Positions 1-8,241 are shown, numbered from the stretch's first letter. The stretch: 16,278 nt of DNA from Chlamydia trachomatis (GCA_945877885.1 CAMCSI010000008.1:1-16278); one strand, 5' to 3'. The notes: a model not told the origin generated them from the sequence alone. Program-made: numbers and translations.

Positions 1-569
1 TGTAGCCTTTGAGTTTTTTCGGAAAGTTCCGTCTCAAGATCTGTTAGAGATTTCTCTTTTTCTTTAGTTGGTTGATTTTGTAAATCCAGTTTCAATTTCT
101 TAATTTTTGAATCTAGTAGTATTAGGTTTTTGCTTTCCGAACGTAATTCTTTCGCAGCATTAGCGTGCTCTATTCTTGCTGAATCTTGTTTATTTTCAAT
201 ATCTTTTTCCAATTTGAAATGTTCAGTATAAAAATCATGTTGAAGATCGAATCTATTAGGTTTAGAAGGTTTCTTACTTTTCTCTTCAACTAATTTTCCC
301 AACTTAGGATTGGAATCTTCAAATTTTTTATTTTCAACAATACAATTGTGATAGGAAATGTCATTAGTGATTTCATTAAGCCTTGCTTTTGAAGAGCATT
401 TGATTATATACATAATCAACTGTGGAATAAATCCAAGAAAAAAACCCAAAATCCAATAAGCTATATTACTAAGATCTTTACTTAATTTATCAATTTTTTT
501 ATTTAAATTAATTTTCTCTACGTTTGCCGATGTTAACATAGTTTGATGAAAAGAAACACTATTGCTCAT
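1..569 (-). CDS. Partial coiled-coil protein with one membrane segment, 3' end outside window
   Basis: The reading frame is open from an ATG at 569 to the left edge, so 189 residues of the N-terminal part are visible and the C-terminus is missing. GGAG at 579-582 lies 9 bases before the ATG and supports this start. Residues about 37-58 (from IAYWILGFFLG to IMYIIKC) form one hydrophobic segment with a Pro-Gln in the middle. After it the chain is very rich in Lys, Glu, Asp and Asn, and residues about 115-189 look like a coiled coil. No enzymatic motif was recognised. The topology (short polar N-terminus, one membrane span, long helical tail) would suit an anchored structural or secreted protein. 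The hydrophobic stretch is too short for the bilobed domain of chlamydial inclusion-membrane proteins. Base composition is AT-rich like the housekeeping genes. Function unknown. Confidence 0.75.
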   Translation of the reverse strand, partial: MSNSVSFHQTMLTSANVEKINLNKKIDKLSKDLSNIAYWILGFFLGFIPQLIMYIIKCSSKARLNEITNDISYHNCIVENKKFEDSNPKLGKLVEEKSKKPSKPNRFDLQHDFYTEHFKLEKDIENKQDSARIEHANAAKELRSESKNLILLDSKIKKLKLDLQNQPTKEKEKSLTDLETELSEKTQRL

Positions 570-658
570 TTTATAAAACTCCATATTTTAATCATCTAAA
601 ATTTAACAATTATTTAAATAAAAGTCGATTATTTTTATTACTATTATAATTAAAATAT

Positions 659-688
659 TTTATATTATATAATAAGAAGAGTAATCAA
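659..688 (-). promoter_or_regulatory. Candidate sigma70-type promoter for the partial gene at 1-569
   Basis: Read on the minus strand, TTGATT (683-688) is followed after 18 bases by TATAAA (659-664). This matches the -35 and -10 consensus at 4/6 and 5/6 positions. It would give a 5' leader of roughly 80 bases before the ATG at 569. The whole gap from 570 to 689 is extremely AT-rich, so a match by chance is possible. Nothing else was seen in this gap. Confidence 0.35.
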
Positions 689-689
689 G

Positions 690-1049
690 TTATTTATCTT
701 CCATGTTTTCTAAATTATGATCTTCTTCAATTTCAGGCTCTTTTGCGGCAAAAGGGTTGCAAAATTCTCTAAAAAGGATCATTAAAGCAGATACAATAAA
801 GACAACGGGTAAAATTATACTCCAATCTATTTCAAACTGAGATACTAAAAAAAGACCGCCAAAAATAGTAAGAGACATGATGCTGTCGTAAGTTCTTCCC
901 AAAAGATACTGCCTTGTAAACAGGGGGGCGCCGATAGTTATATAGATAAATGGCCACCAATTATTTGTAAGTGAGTTGACCGCAAGTAACACAAGTAACA
1001 TTGCCGTAGATATTGCCGCGGCTTTCCTTTTTGAGACTCTTAAATGCAT
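690..1049 (-). CDS. Small polytopic membrane protein of unknown function
   Basis: A 119-residue protein with about four hydrophobic segments (residues 12-28, 32-45, 57-72 and 77-95). The N-terminus is basic (MHLRVSKRK) and the C-terminal tail acidic (residues 104-119). The ATG at 1049 is preceded by AAAGGAA at a suitable distance, supporting the start. It lies 30 bases downstream of spoIID and reads the same way, so it is probably the last gene of a ruvB-spoIID-membrane protein transcript. No family was recognised. The position next to a septal peptidoglycan enzyme suggests, but does not show, an envelope role. The positive N-terminus would be expected to stay in the cytoplasm. Confidence 0.75.
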   Translation of the reverse strand: MHLRVSKRKAAAISTAMLLVLLAVNSLTNNWWPFIYITIGAPLFTRQYLLGRTYDSIMSLTIFGGLFLVSQFEIDWSIILPVVFIVSALMILFREFCNPFAAKEPEIEEDHNLENMEDK

Positions 1050-1079
1050 GTGTTTTTCCTTTTTTTATGTTAAAATTTA

Positions 1080-2267
1080 CTATTCTTCAATTGTATCTTC
1101 TTCAAAGAACACTTGAGGAACAAAATCTAGCTTGATAATTTTTGTTTCAGGATAAAAAGAGGCTAATACTTTTGCAGTCGATTTGCCAGATTCTGCCATC
1201 TCTTTTGCAGATAGTAGGCAAATACCAACACCTAGGCCATGGCCAAAACCACAAAATTCAATCCTTTCATCGATAAGCTTGATAGAAAAATCGTTACTTT
1301 TTAATCGGTCTTTTCCGATTAGATTTTGTAGATCTATGATGGTTAGTTCTCTAAAGGTAAGGCCGCGACCATTAATGCGCATGGCATAGATTTTTTCTGT
1401 GGTAGAGTCTTTGAAAGGTTCCATAGATTGAATAGAATCAAGCTCGAGCATCTTTGCAAACTCACGTTTTGATAGACTGCATTTCCAGCTATGCTCACCT
1501 CGGTTTTTTTGCGCAAATGGAACAAAGACACCAGGGGGAGAGGGAACATCTTTTCTAAAAATGACTTTATACGAGGCAGTTCTTCCGCCGCAATCATCTG
1601 ACCAGGCTGTAGGAAAGGGTCTATTTTCATAAAGCATGATTAAATCTTTAGTTGCGTTAACAGCGTAATTTGCATTACTTCCAATTACTTGTAAAGACGA
1701 GCCTGCAAATCCATGAGTTTCAGCCTTTATATCCCAAAATGGATTGGTTGATGTGGCAATTTTATGATAAAGATCGGTGCGTAAGGAAATAGCAAGAGAT
1801 TCAAGGGTTGTTTGATGAAGGTTTTTTTCAGCAAATCTTCCCGAAAGGATCGATTTTAAATAGTGATCTACCTCAACTTCTACAACAAGAAAAAGCTTTG
1901 AGGCAATATCATAGGCTGTAAGTTTTCCTGAGTATTGAATTCCGTTGATGAGAAATGTGGTGCTCTTGTCTTTTGGAGTAATTTCAATTTGGTGAACCCC
2001 TTTATAAACCTTACCCCATTTTAATCCATCATTTGAGGTGCTTAGGTAATGTCTTTGCTTGGTGTAGTAGGTGTCAATTTTTTTTTGCGTAGAGGGGTTT
2101 TGGACGGTAAAGCCTGCCTTTACTTCAATTAAAGCTCCATCTAAATCAGTGTGAGTGAGCACGCGTATGATGGTATCTCTACCTTTGGCGCTATCTTCAA
2201 TACGAACACTACCATGGGTTGCAAAAAGAATGAAGGGTGTTAAAAAAAATAGAAATAGTTTTTTCAT
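1080..2267 (-). CDS. spoIID: SpoIID/LytB-domain protein (septal peptidoglycan glycan-strand enzyme)
   Basis: A 395-residue secreted protein with a signal peptide at residues 1-17 (MKKLFLFFLTPFILFAT). The SpoIID core spans about 130-375. It has the YLKSILSG block at 136-143, the helix TLESLAISLRT at 154-164, the CGGRTAS block at 226-232, GFGHGLGVGIC at 340-350 (family form GxGHGxGMSQ) and FYPETKI at 371-377 (family YYPGT). SpoIID proteins are lytic transglycosylases that cut denuded glycan strands, and a chlamydial homologue has been reported to act at the division septum. It should act in the periplasm. Its ATG overlaps the ruvB stop codon (ATGA), indicating translational coupling. One oddity: the catalytic Glu normally expected in the YLxxVVxxEM block aligns with Arg144, with a nearby Glu147. 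The family call is firm; activity is uncertain. Confidence 0.85.
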   Translation of the reverse strand: MKKLFLFFLTPFILFATHGSVRIEDSAKGRDTIIRVLTHTDLDGALIEVKAGFTVQNPSTQKKIDTYYTKQRHYLSTSNDGLKWGKVYKGVHQIEITPKDKSTTFLINGIQYSGKLTAYDIASKLFLVVEVEVDHYLKSILSGRFAEKNLHQTTLESLAISLRTDLYHKIATSTNPFWDIKAETHGFAGSSLQVIGSNANYAVNATKDLIMLYENRPFPTAWSDDCGGRTASYKVIFRKDVPSPPGVFVPFAQKNRGEHSWKCSLSKREFAKMLELDSIQSMEPFKDSTTEKIYAMRINGRGLTFRELTIIDLQNLIGKDRLKSNDFSIKLIDERIEFCGFGHGLGVGICLLSAKEMAESGKSTAKVLASFYPETKIIKLDFVPQVFFEEDTIEE

Positions 2268-3250
2268 AATTGAGTTGTTCCTTTTGTTTTTTTTCCAAGA
2301 TGGGTATACCCAAGATTTGTTACCACACGTCCAGATGGTCCACGCTTAAGGTATCCTCTTGTCACTAGATAAGGTTCATGTAGGGCCTCTATGGTTTCTG
2401 GATCCTCACCCATGGCAATTGCAATAGATTTTATCCCCACCGGTCCACCATCATGGTGCTCTATAATCCAAGAAAGAATTCGGATATCCATTTCATCTAA
2501 ACCCTTTTTATCAATAGAAAGCATAGCAAGGGCATGTTCAGCATGTGTGCTGTTTATTGAGGCTGGATTTTTTAAATGGCAATCGCGCACCCAGCGAAGA
2601 AGGTTATTGGCAATTCGAGGTGTGCCACGTGACCTTAAGGCAATTTCTCTTGCTCCACTTTCTTCAATAGGTACATGCAATACCTTTGCGCTTCTTTGAA
2701 TTATTTTTATTAGGGATTCCCCATCATAAAAATCTAAGCGCACATTAAAGGGAAATCTTGTGCGAAGGGGAGCGGATAATAATCCTGTTTTTGTGGTTGC
2801 TGCAACAAGTGTAAAAGGTTTTAATGTGATTGTGACAGACCTAGCAGTAGGTCCTGAATCAATCATAATATCAATTTTAAAATCTTCCATCGCTTGATAT
2901 AAATACTCCTCCACATTTTTTGGAATTCTATGAATTTCATCGATAAAAAATATATCTCCCTCGCCTAAATTGGTGAGAATGCCTGCAAGATCTGCAGGTT
3001 TTTCAATGGATGGTCCCGAAGTTTGAATAATTGAGGTATTCATCTCTTTTGATAGAATTAATGAAAGTGTAGTCTTTCCAAGACCTGGCGGTCCGTGGAA
3101 AAGAATATGGGGTAAGGGCTCAGATCTTGACTTTGCAGCTCTAATTAAAATCTGTAATCGCTCTTTGATAGACTCATGACCAATAAATTCTTCAAGACGA
3201 AAAGGGCGAATAGTTGTTTCTAGTCTATCTTCTTCAAATTCTATATCCAT
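2264..3250 (-). CDS. ruvB: Holliday junction branch-migration ATPase RuvB
   Basis: Hexameric AAA+ motor that, with RuvA, drives branch migration of Holliday junctions in the cytoplasm before RuvC cleavage. The 328-residue product has Walker A GPPGLGKT at 53-60, Walker B FFIDEIH at 101-107, the sensor-1 region LVAATTKTG at 148-156 and the PLRTRF arginine block at 161-166. SRGTPRIANNLLRWVRD lies at 207-223, and a winged-helix DNA-binding domain ends at SGRVVTNLGY. The length is normal for RuvB. The ATG at 3250 is chosen because it begins MDIEFEEDRLETTIRP, the usual RuvB N-terminus. The frame stays open to a TTG at 3313, but the extra 21 residues have no family counterpart. It is the first gene of a transcript that continues into spoIID through an ATGA overlap, and it is divergent from dcd. 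Confidence 0.97.
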   Translation of the reverse strand: MDIEFEEDRLETTIRPFRLEEFIGHESIKERLQILIRAAKSRSEPLPHILFHGPPGLGKTTLSLILSKEMNTSIIQTSGPSIEKPADLAGILTNLGEGDIFFIDEIHRIPKNVEEYLYQAMEDFKIDIMIDSGPTARSVTITLKPFTLVAATTKTGLLSAPLRTRFPFNVRLDFYDGESLIKIIQRSAKVLHVPIEESGAREIALRSRGTPRIANNLLRWVRDCHLKNPASINSTHAEHALAMLSIDKKGLDEMDIRILSWIIEHHDGGPVGIKSIAIAMGEDPETIEALHEPYLVTRGYLKRGPSGRVVTNLGYTHLGKKTKGTTQL

Positions 3251-3324
3251 ACTTTTATGGTAGTTAAAAATAGCTTTTAATGCTAGCAATTGATAAACTT
3301 TAGCAAAAAACAAAGGTGGTAGTT
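3251..3324. promoter_or_regulatory. Divergent ruvB/dcd promoter region
   Basis: These 74 bases separate the ruvB start (minus strand) from the dcd start (plus strand), so they must hold both promoters unless transcription starts inside coding sequence. The region is AT-rich, but no convincing -35/-10 pair was found on either strand. The best minus-strand pair is TTGCTA, 17 bases, TAACTA, which is weak. Confidence 0.4.
3312..3319 (+). promoter_or_regulatory. Ribosome binding site that fixes the dcd start
   Basis: AAAGGTGG lies 5 bases before the ATG at 3325, which is optimal spacing. It overlaps the GTG at 3316 that would otherwise extend the frame by three codons, so ATG 3325 is the better start. 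Confidence 0.6.
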
Positions 3325-3891
3325 ATGACAATTCAACCCGATTCATGGATAAAAAAAAGAGCAATAGAAGAAAAAATGATCTCCCCATTTATTGATCATT
3401 TAATCAGAGAGCATGATGGTGAAAAAGTGATTAGTTATGGACTTTCTAGCTATGGATATGATTTACGCGTTTCCAATAAATTTAAAGTATTTACTAATTT
3501 AAATAATGTAATTATTGACCCAAAAGGATTCAGCGACAAAGAATTTGTAGAAGTGGAAAGCAATGTTTGCATTGTCCCGCCAAACTCATTTGCCCTAGCA
3601 GTGAGTGTCGAATATTTTAAAATCCCAAGAGATGTACTTACAATGTGCATTGGAAAATCTACCTACGCAAGATGTGGAATTATTGTAAATGTGACTCCAT
3701 TTGAGCCAGAGTGGGAAGGTCAAGTAACCCTTGAAATAAGTAATACTACACCACTTCCTGCAAAAATATACGCAGGGGAAGGGCTTGCTCAAGTCATATT
3801 TTTTAAAGCAGATGTCACCTGTGATGTAAGTTATGCAGATAGAGGCGGAAAATATCAAGGTCAGCAAGGAATCACTGTTCCTAGAATGTAG
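3325..3891 (+). CDS. dcd: dCTP deaminase
   Basis: Converts dCTP to dUTP and ammonia, feeding dTMP synthesis through dUTPase. It is a cytoplasmic homotrimer of the dUTPase fold. The 188-residue product contains ISYGLSSYGYDLRVS at 36-50, MCIGKSTYARCG at 107-118 (phosphate-binding Ser and Arg), VNVTPFEPEWEG at 121-132, EISNTT at 137-142 where Glu137 is the expected catalytic residue, and GKYQGQQGI at 175-183. Its length equals that of bacterial Dcd. It is divergent from ruvB, and this adjacency is also found in Chlamydia. It is the only plus-strand gene here and ends only three bases before the stop codon of the convergent rnr gene. No terminator hairpin fits between them. Confidence 0.97.
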   Translation: MTIQPDSWIKKRAIEEKMISPFIDHLIREHDGEKVISYGLSSYGYDLRVSNKFKVFTNLNNVIIDPKGFSDKEFVEVESNVCIVPPNSFALAVSVEYFKIPRDVLTMCIGKSTYARCGIIVNVTPFEPEWEGQVTLEISNTTPLPAKIYAGEGLAQVIFFKADVTCDVSYADRGGKYQGQQGITVPRM

Positions 3892-3894
3892 AGG

Positions 3895-5769
3895 TTACAC
3901 TAAAAGCCACTCAGCTTCTAAAAAGACAAGATCTATTGCAGTTAACTGAACCTGTAGAGCATCCCCTAAAGAGAAGGTAAATCCTTTATGCCGTCCAGTA
4001 AGCTTCATACGCTTTTCATCGAAAATATAATAATCATCGTTAAGCATTCGAATTGGAATAAATCCTTCAATACCAAGATTATCCACATCAAATGTGATCC
4101 CTTTTACACTTACGCCCGTTAATATCACTTTGTAAATACGGCCATCATCCTTGTCAAAATATTTATCAAGCAGTCGATATTTTTTAAGTTTTACAACAGA
4201 TGACTCTGCAACAAAGCTTTTTCTTTCTGCCTCACTACATTTATTACAAACATCATAGAGCTCTTTTTCCTCATATTTGTCGGTAAAAAGCATTCTATGA
4301 ACCACAAGATCAGAATAACGACGAATTGGGCTGGTAAAATGAGAGTAGTTTTCAAGTCCAAGACCGTAGTGGCCAATGTTATCTGGGGAGTACATGGCAA
4401 GCTTTTGGCTTCTTATGTATTTTATAGCAATTTGCTCAATATGAGGATGATCTTTTGCTTCCTGAAAAATTCTTGCAATATCATGCTTTGTAGCATTTGC
4501 TGGAAGATTAAAGCCAAGTAGTCGAATAAATGCAAAAAAATTATCAAAATTTGTGGAGTCAGGTTCATCATGAACGCGAAAAACACCCCCTTGATCACGA
4601 CTGATAAGTGTTTCGGCAACAATTTCATTAGCCTTAACCATGAACTGCTCAATCATTTGGTGGGTGATGTCATACATATGTGTCTGAATATGAGTAGGGG
4701 ATTCATTATCATCACATATTACTTGAACATCAGGTAAAGCAAGCTCTACACTTCCACGTTCTGTACGTTTTTTCATAAACACATGGCATAGTTCTTCCAT
4801 GGTTTTTAACATTTTTTTATGAGGACTTTTCTTTTCGGTGGTTAAAATTTCAAGCGCCTGCTCATAAGTAAAACGTTTATTAGAATTTATCACTGTTTTT
4901 GCCACTTCCCTATCAACAATAGTTCCTTCAGGATTAATTTCTAAAAGTACAGATACCGTTAATCGATCTTCTCCCTCCACTAAACTGCATAAATTATTTG
5001 AAATTTGTTCAGGTAGCATTGGTACAACTTTTGTCGGAAAGTAGGTAGAATTGCATCTAAGTAGAGCTTCGATATCCAGTTTGCTCCCTTTTTTTACAAA
5101 ATGGGAAACATCGGCAATGTGTATCCCTAAAAGGTAGTGGCCATTTTCATCTTTTGATAGGGTGATTGCATCATCAAAATCTCTTGCAGTGTTTGGATCA
5201 ATGGTGACAGTTTCCACCTCACGCAGATCGATTCTTCCTTCATAATCTTTTTTTGTGATAGAGCACTCATTTGCCTCATCAATCACTTCCTGGGGGAAGG
5301 TATTTCTTATCTTATGGGCAATGATTGCTGCGGCAACATCAATGGATGGATCTGAAATATTTCCTAAAAGTTTAATAAGTTCTGCAGATAAAACATTGTC
5401 ATCATAATCGACAATTTTTACAATAATTCGATCCCCAATTTTAAACTTTTTATCTTTAGGTAGATAAATTTCTTTATCTTCGCCAATAAGAGGGGAGTAA
5501 AGTAGATAGTTCTTCCCTTCATCATCAATAACCGTGGCTACAAACTCACTATTTTCTCTTTTAACAATTTCGTGAATGATCCCTTCATAACCTTTAGAGG
5601 ATTTAGTCAATACCTTTACTAAAACGGTGTCGCCTGAAATCGCATTTAAATTTTTTTTAGGTGGGATAAATATCTCTGGATGATCTGAATCTTCTGGCTT
5701 TACAAACCCGAACCCCTTAACATGCAAGAAGAACTTGCCAAGGAGGATCTTTTCTTTTTCTAACTTCAT
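3895..5769 (-). CDS. rnr: Ribonuclease R (RNB-family 3'-5' exoribonuclease)
   Basis: Processive hydrolytic exoribonuclease that degrades structured RNA from the 3' end. Domains in order over 624 residues: a cold-shock-like RNA-binding domain (about 10-70, with KGFGFVKPED and IFIPPKK), a second cold-shock-like region (about 78-133), the RNB catalytic domain (about 175-495) and a C-terminal S1 domain (about 541-615). The metal-binding motif DPNTARDFDDAITL (191-204) keeps Asp191, Asp197, Asp199 and Asp200. The RNB signature spans 464-492, with YSHFTSPIRRYSDL. The protein is shorter than E. coli RNase R (about 800 residues) because it lacks the basic C-terminal tail and an N-terminal extension; the catalytic core is complete. 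It is the last gene of the operon beginning at 8804, 41 bases after apbE. No strong ribosome binding site precedes its ATG. Confidence 0.95.
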   Translation of the reverse strand: MKLEKEKILLGKFFLHVKGFGFVKPEDSDHPEIFIPPKKNLNAISGDTVLVKVLTKSSKGYEGIIHEIVKRENSEFVATVIDDEGKNYLLYSPLIGEDKEIYLPKDKKFKIGDRIIVKIVDYDDNVLSAELIKLLGNISDPSIDVAAAIIAHKIRNTFPQEVIDEANECSITKKDYEGRIDLREVETVTIDPNTARDFDDAITLSKDENGHYLLGIHIADVSHFVKKGSKLDIEALLRCNSTYFPTKVVPMLPEQISNNLCSLVEGEDRLTVSVLLEINPEGTIVDREVAKTVINSNKRFTYEQALEILTTEKKSPHKKMLKTMEELCHVFMKKRTERGSVELALPDVQVICDDNESPTHIQTHMYDITHQMIEQFMVKANEIVAETLISRDQGGVFRVHDEPDSTNFDNFFAFIRLLGFNLPANATKHDIARIFQEAKDHPHIEQIAIKYIRSQKLAMYSPDNIGHYGLGLENYSHFTSPIRRYSDLVVHRMLFTDKYEEKELYDVCNKCSEAERKSFVAESSVVKLKKYRLLDKYFDKDDGRIYKVILTGVSVKGITFDVDNLGIEGFIPIRMLNDDYYIFDEKRMKLTGRHKGFTFSLGDALQVQLTAIDLVFLEAEWLLV

Positions 5770-5810
5770 AACTGGAGCATACCAAATGTCTACTTATCTT
5801 GATACCTTAA

Positions 5811-6644
5811 TTATTTAATGATCGAGGCAGTGGCAAGGGCATCGGCATAAAGGGCAGAGGGGTGGACAATAGATTTAGAGAGGTTTGGATCCTCAAAAGT
5901 TAACGCCTGTAATGTTTTTGGATCAACAAAATGGCTATAAAAAATAATTTTTCCATCTTTTTTTATAGGATAAAGTTGATAGGTGGGTCCAGAGGTGGCA
6001 ATAGCCTGATTGGTTAAAGAAAGAATTTCCTTCCCTGCAAGGATTTTGAAGGGACCGTTAGTTACTTTAATTTCTCCCGCCCATTCCACAAGGAAGTTGT
6101 TATAGCCTATTTTTTTTAACTCCTCAGAGAGTAAATCGCAAAAATAGCCTTTTAAAATCCCATCAAAGTCAAGCTCAAGATTAGGATGAAGTTTTTGGAT
6201 AGCATTTTCATGAATTACTACCTTTTCCCAGCCAGAGGATTTTTTAAAGGCATTAACCTCTTCTAAAGTCAAAGTGAATCCAAGACGAAGGCTCATTTTC
6301 CATGCATGGATTACAGCCCCTAAAGAGGGATCATATAGACCATCGGTTAACTGATAGGCAAGGTTTGCTCTACGAGTAAGATCTATAAATAAAAAAGAGG
6401 CTAAAATGGGTTCAACAGAGGTATTACTGTTCCATTTTGCAAGTTCAGAATCTTTGTTCCATCGATTAAGCTTAGTGTCAATTTCGTAAAAGATTGTATC
6501 AATGAGGTTTTCCACAGAAGCTTTTGCCACTTTTTCTCTAAAAAGCACTTTATAAGCCATGCCCATCCTTTCCCCCTCAATCTTTGTCTCAGATGTGCCG
6601 CATGAAAAAAGTAGAAGAAGTAGTGATAGGGTTAAGTATTTCAT
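5811..6644 (-). CDS. apbE: FAD:protein FMN transferase ApbE, lipoprotein
   Basis: Transfers FMN from FAD to a Thr/Ser of target proteins such as the NqrB/NqrC subunits of the Na+-translocating NADH:quinone reductase, which chlamydiae possess. The 277-residue product begins MKYLTLSLLLLLFSCG, a lipoprotein signal with lipobox LFSC and Cys15, so it is probably anchored on the periplasmic side. Family motifs are DGLYDPSLGAV, LDFDGILKGY (usually lDlGGIaKGY, so one Gly is Asp here), FVDPKT (usually IIDPRTG) and ADALATA near the C-terminus, the Mg-binding part. The ATG at 6644 is chosen because it overlaps the folD stop as ATGA and places the signal peptide at the start. An upstream start at 6680 would add 12 polar residues. 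folD-apbE adjacency is also known in Chlamydia. Confidence 0.93.
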   Translation of the reverse strand: MKYLTLSLLLLLFSCGTSETKIEGERMGMAYKVLFREKVAKASVENLIDTIFYEIDTKLNRWNKDSELAKWNSNTSVEPILASFLFIDLTRRANLAYQLTDGLYDPSLGAVIHAWKMSLRLGFTLTLEEVNAFKKSSGWEKVVIHENAIQKLHPNLELDFDGILKGYFCDLLSEELKKIGYNNFLVEWAGEIKVTNGPFKILAGKEILSLTNQAIATSGPTYQLYPIKKDGKIIFYSHFVDPKTLQALTFEDPNLSKSIVHPSALYADALATASIIK

Positions 6645-7495
6645 AAAAAAAGGTTTGCTTGAAGACGATTTTTGTGACATTGAAGGGTATTAGCAAGAAG
6701 CATTGCAATAGTCATTGGCCCTACCCCGCCAGGAACCGGGGTGATTTTTGAAGCTTTAGTTTTCACCTCTTCATAATCAACATCGCCGGCAAGTTTTCCA
6801 TCAAGATGAGAGATGCCCACATCGATGACCACTGCCCCTTTTTTTATCATAGATGCCTTTAGAAAGTGAGGGATGCCTAAGGCTGCAATAATGATATCTG
6901 CATTTTTCAGATGAGTTTCAATCTCTTTGCTCCTGCTGTGAAGGAGAGTGACGGTTGCATCCCTTCCTTTTTGGGAGAGCATATTTACCAAAGGTCTTCC
7001 CACAATATTGCTTCTTCCAATAATGACTACATTTTTCCCTTTTGTCTCCACATGTTCCATTTCAAGAAGTTTACAAACAGCCTGAGGAGTACAAGGGAGT
7101 AGGGCATCTTTTTCACCAATCATCATCTTGCCAATATTTATGGGATGAAAACCGTCTACATCTTTAGAAGGATCAATAGCTAAAATAATTTTATTAGAGT
7201 CAATATGCGCTGGAAGGGGCATCTGGACAATAATGGCATCAACCTTAGGATCTTTATTTGCCCGATCTATTTTTGCAAGGAGCTCTTCCTCTGTTATGGT
7301 AGAGGGTAGGCAATCTTTGATGGAGGTAATCCCAGTTTCTTTGCAGGCACGCTCTTTCATTCCCACATAAACACGAGAAGGGCTATGATCTTCCATCAAG
7401 AAAAAGGCGAGAGTGGGAGTGTAGGATTTATCTAAAATTTCCTTTTTGATCTGATCTTTGATTACTTTTGCGTGTGCTCTTCCGTCAATATCCAT
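6641..7495 (-). CDS. folD: Methylenetetrahydrofolate dehydrogenase / methenyltetrahydrofolate cyclohydrolase FolD
   Basis: Bifunctional cytoplasmic enzyme that interconverts 5,10-methylene-, 5,10-methenyl- and 10-formyl-tetrahydrofolate using NADP. The 284-residue product has normal FolD length. The active-site helix SRVYVGMKERACKETGI contains Tyr43 and catalytic Lys47. VQMPLPAHI is at 90-98, DVDGFHPIN at 112-120, the nucleotide-binding IIGRSNIVGRPL at 158-169 and ITPVPGGVGPMT at 251-262. The N-terminal MDIDGRAHAK fits the usual start of the family. The start lies inside the end of the suhB-type gene, an overlap of 34 bases. The stop overlaps the apbE start, so the three genes are probably translated from one message. 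Confidence 0.96.
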   Translation of the reverse strand: MDIDGRAHAKVIKDQIKKEILDKSYTPTLAFFLMEDHSPSRVYVGMKERACKETGITSIKDCLPSTITEEELLAKIDRANKDPKVDAIIVQMPLPAHIDSNKIILAIDPSKDVDGFHPINIGKMMIGEKDALLPCTPQAVCKLLEMEHVETKGKNVVIIGRSNIVGRPLVNMLSQKGRDATVTLLHSRSKEIETHLKNADIIIAALGIPHFLKASMIKKGAVVIDVGISHLDGKLAGDVDYEEVKTKASKITPVPGGVGPMTIAMLLANTLQCHKNRLQANLFL

Positions 7496-8241
7496 TTTGC
7501 TAATGTATCCGCTAGGTGTTTATTTGCTACTAGTATGTCAGATTTTTTATTGGTGTCAAGAGTCTTGCTTTTTAAACTAAAAATTTCAGCACCAGCTTCT
7601 TCAGCAATCAAAGAACTGGCTGCAAAATCCCAAGGATTTAAGCAGGAATCATAAAAACCTTCAGTAGCTCCTTTTGCAACGTAGCAAATATCCATCACAG
7701 AGGCACCCTGCCTTCTGATTACAGCCTCCACCTTCCTATGATGTAATTGATCTGGGGAAACACAAATGACAGCATATTTCATGGAAGATACCTCTGAAAC
7801 CTTGATCGATTTTCCATTTAAAAATGCCCCACCCCCACGATAGGCACAAAAGAGCTCCTTGGTGATAGGGCAGTAGCATGCCCCCACAAAGGTTTTATTG
7901 TGGTGTACTAGGGCAATGCTTACTGCAAAGGCAGGAATACTTCTTGCAAAGTTTAGCGTTCCATCAATGGGATCTACAATCCAATATGGCTCTCCCTCTT
8001 TATAGTTGCGATAACCGCTTTCTTCGCCTAGAAATCCAATTTCAGGAAATGCAGCATGTAATCTCTGGTAAAGAAATTCTTCACAATCACTATCATATTG
8101 GGTTACCACATCATGAGGAGATGTCTTTTCCTCAGAATTAATCATTTGGTTAAACGCTTTATAAAGCATAGCCCCAGCATCTACGGCAATAGCCCCAATA
8201 ATGGTTTCTATGTGCTTTAATTTTTCAGGTGAAAATATCAT
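7462..8241 (-). CDS. suhB: Inositol monophosphatase family phosphatase (SuhB-like)
   Basis: A Mg2+-dependent phosphatase of the IMPase/FIG superfamily, 259 residues, cytoplasmic. The metal-binding residues are all present: Glu73 in GFLGEESGY, Asp90 and Asp93 in WIVDPIDGTLNFA (87-99) and Asp205 in NPWDFAASSLIAEEAG (202-217). Length is normal. The family hydrolyses inositol phosphates, 3'-phosphoadenosine phosphates or other small phosphoesters, and the sequence alone does not settle the substrate. A SuhB role in ribosomal RNA transcription is known in E. coli but cannot be read from this gene. The start ATG at 8241 overlaps the stop of the upstream membrane-protein gene as ATGA, indicating coupling. 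Confidence 0.9.
   Translation of the reverse strand: MIFSPEKLKHIETIIGAIAVDAGAMLYKAFNQMINSEEKTSPHDVVTQYDSDCEEFLYQRLHAAFPEIGFLGEESGYRNYKEGEPYWIVDPIDGTLNFARSIPAFAVSIALVHHNKTFVGACYCPITKELFCAYRGGGAFLNGKSIKVSEVSSMKYAVICVSPDQLHHRKVEAVIRRQGASVMDICYVAKGATEGFYDSCLNPWDFAASSLIAEEAGAEIFSLKSKTLDTNKKSDILVANKHLADTLAKWILTEEHTQK

Noticed and set aside
3251..3313. Longer RuvB start at a TTG
   Set aside because: It adds 21 residues with no RuvB counterpart and would run through the dcd ribosome binding site; ATG 3250 gives the normal N-terminus.
3316..3324. GTG start for Dcd three codons upstream
   Set aside because: The GTG is inside the AAAGGTGG ribosome binding site, which is correctly spaced for ATG 3325.
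5772..5786. Five-codon upstream frame (MLQL) whose stop overlaps the rnr start
   Set aside because: Too short to separate from chance and without a ribosome binding site.
6645..6680. Upstream start of ApbE
   Set aside because: It would place 12 polar residues before a clear lipoprotein signal; ATG 6644 overlaps the folD stop and starts the signal directly.
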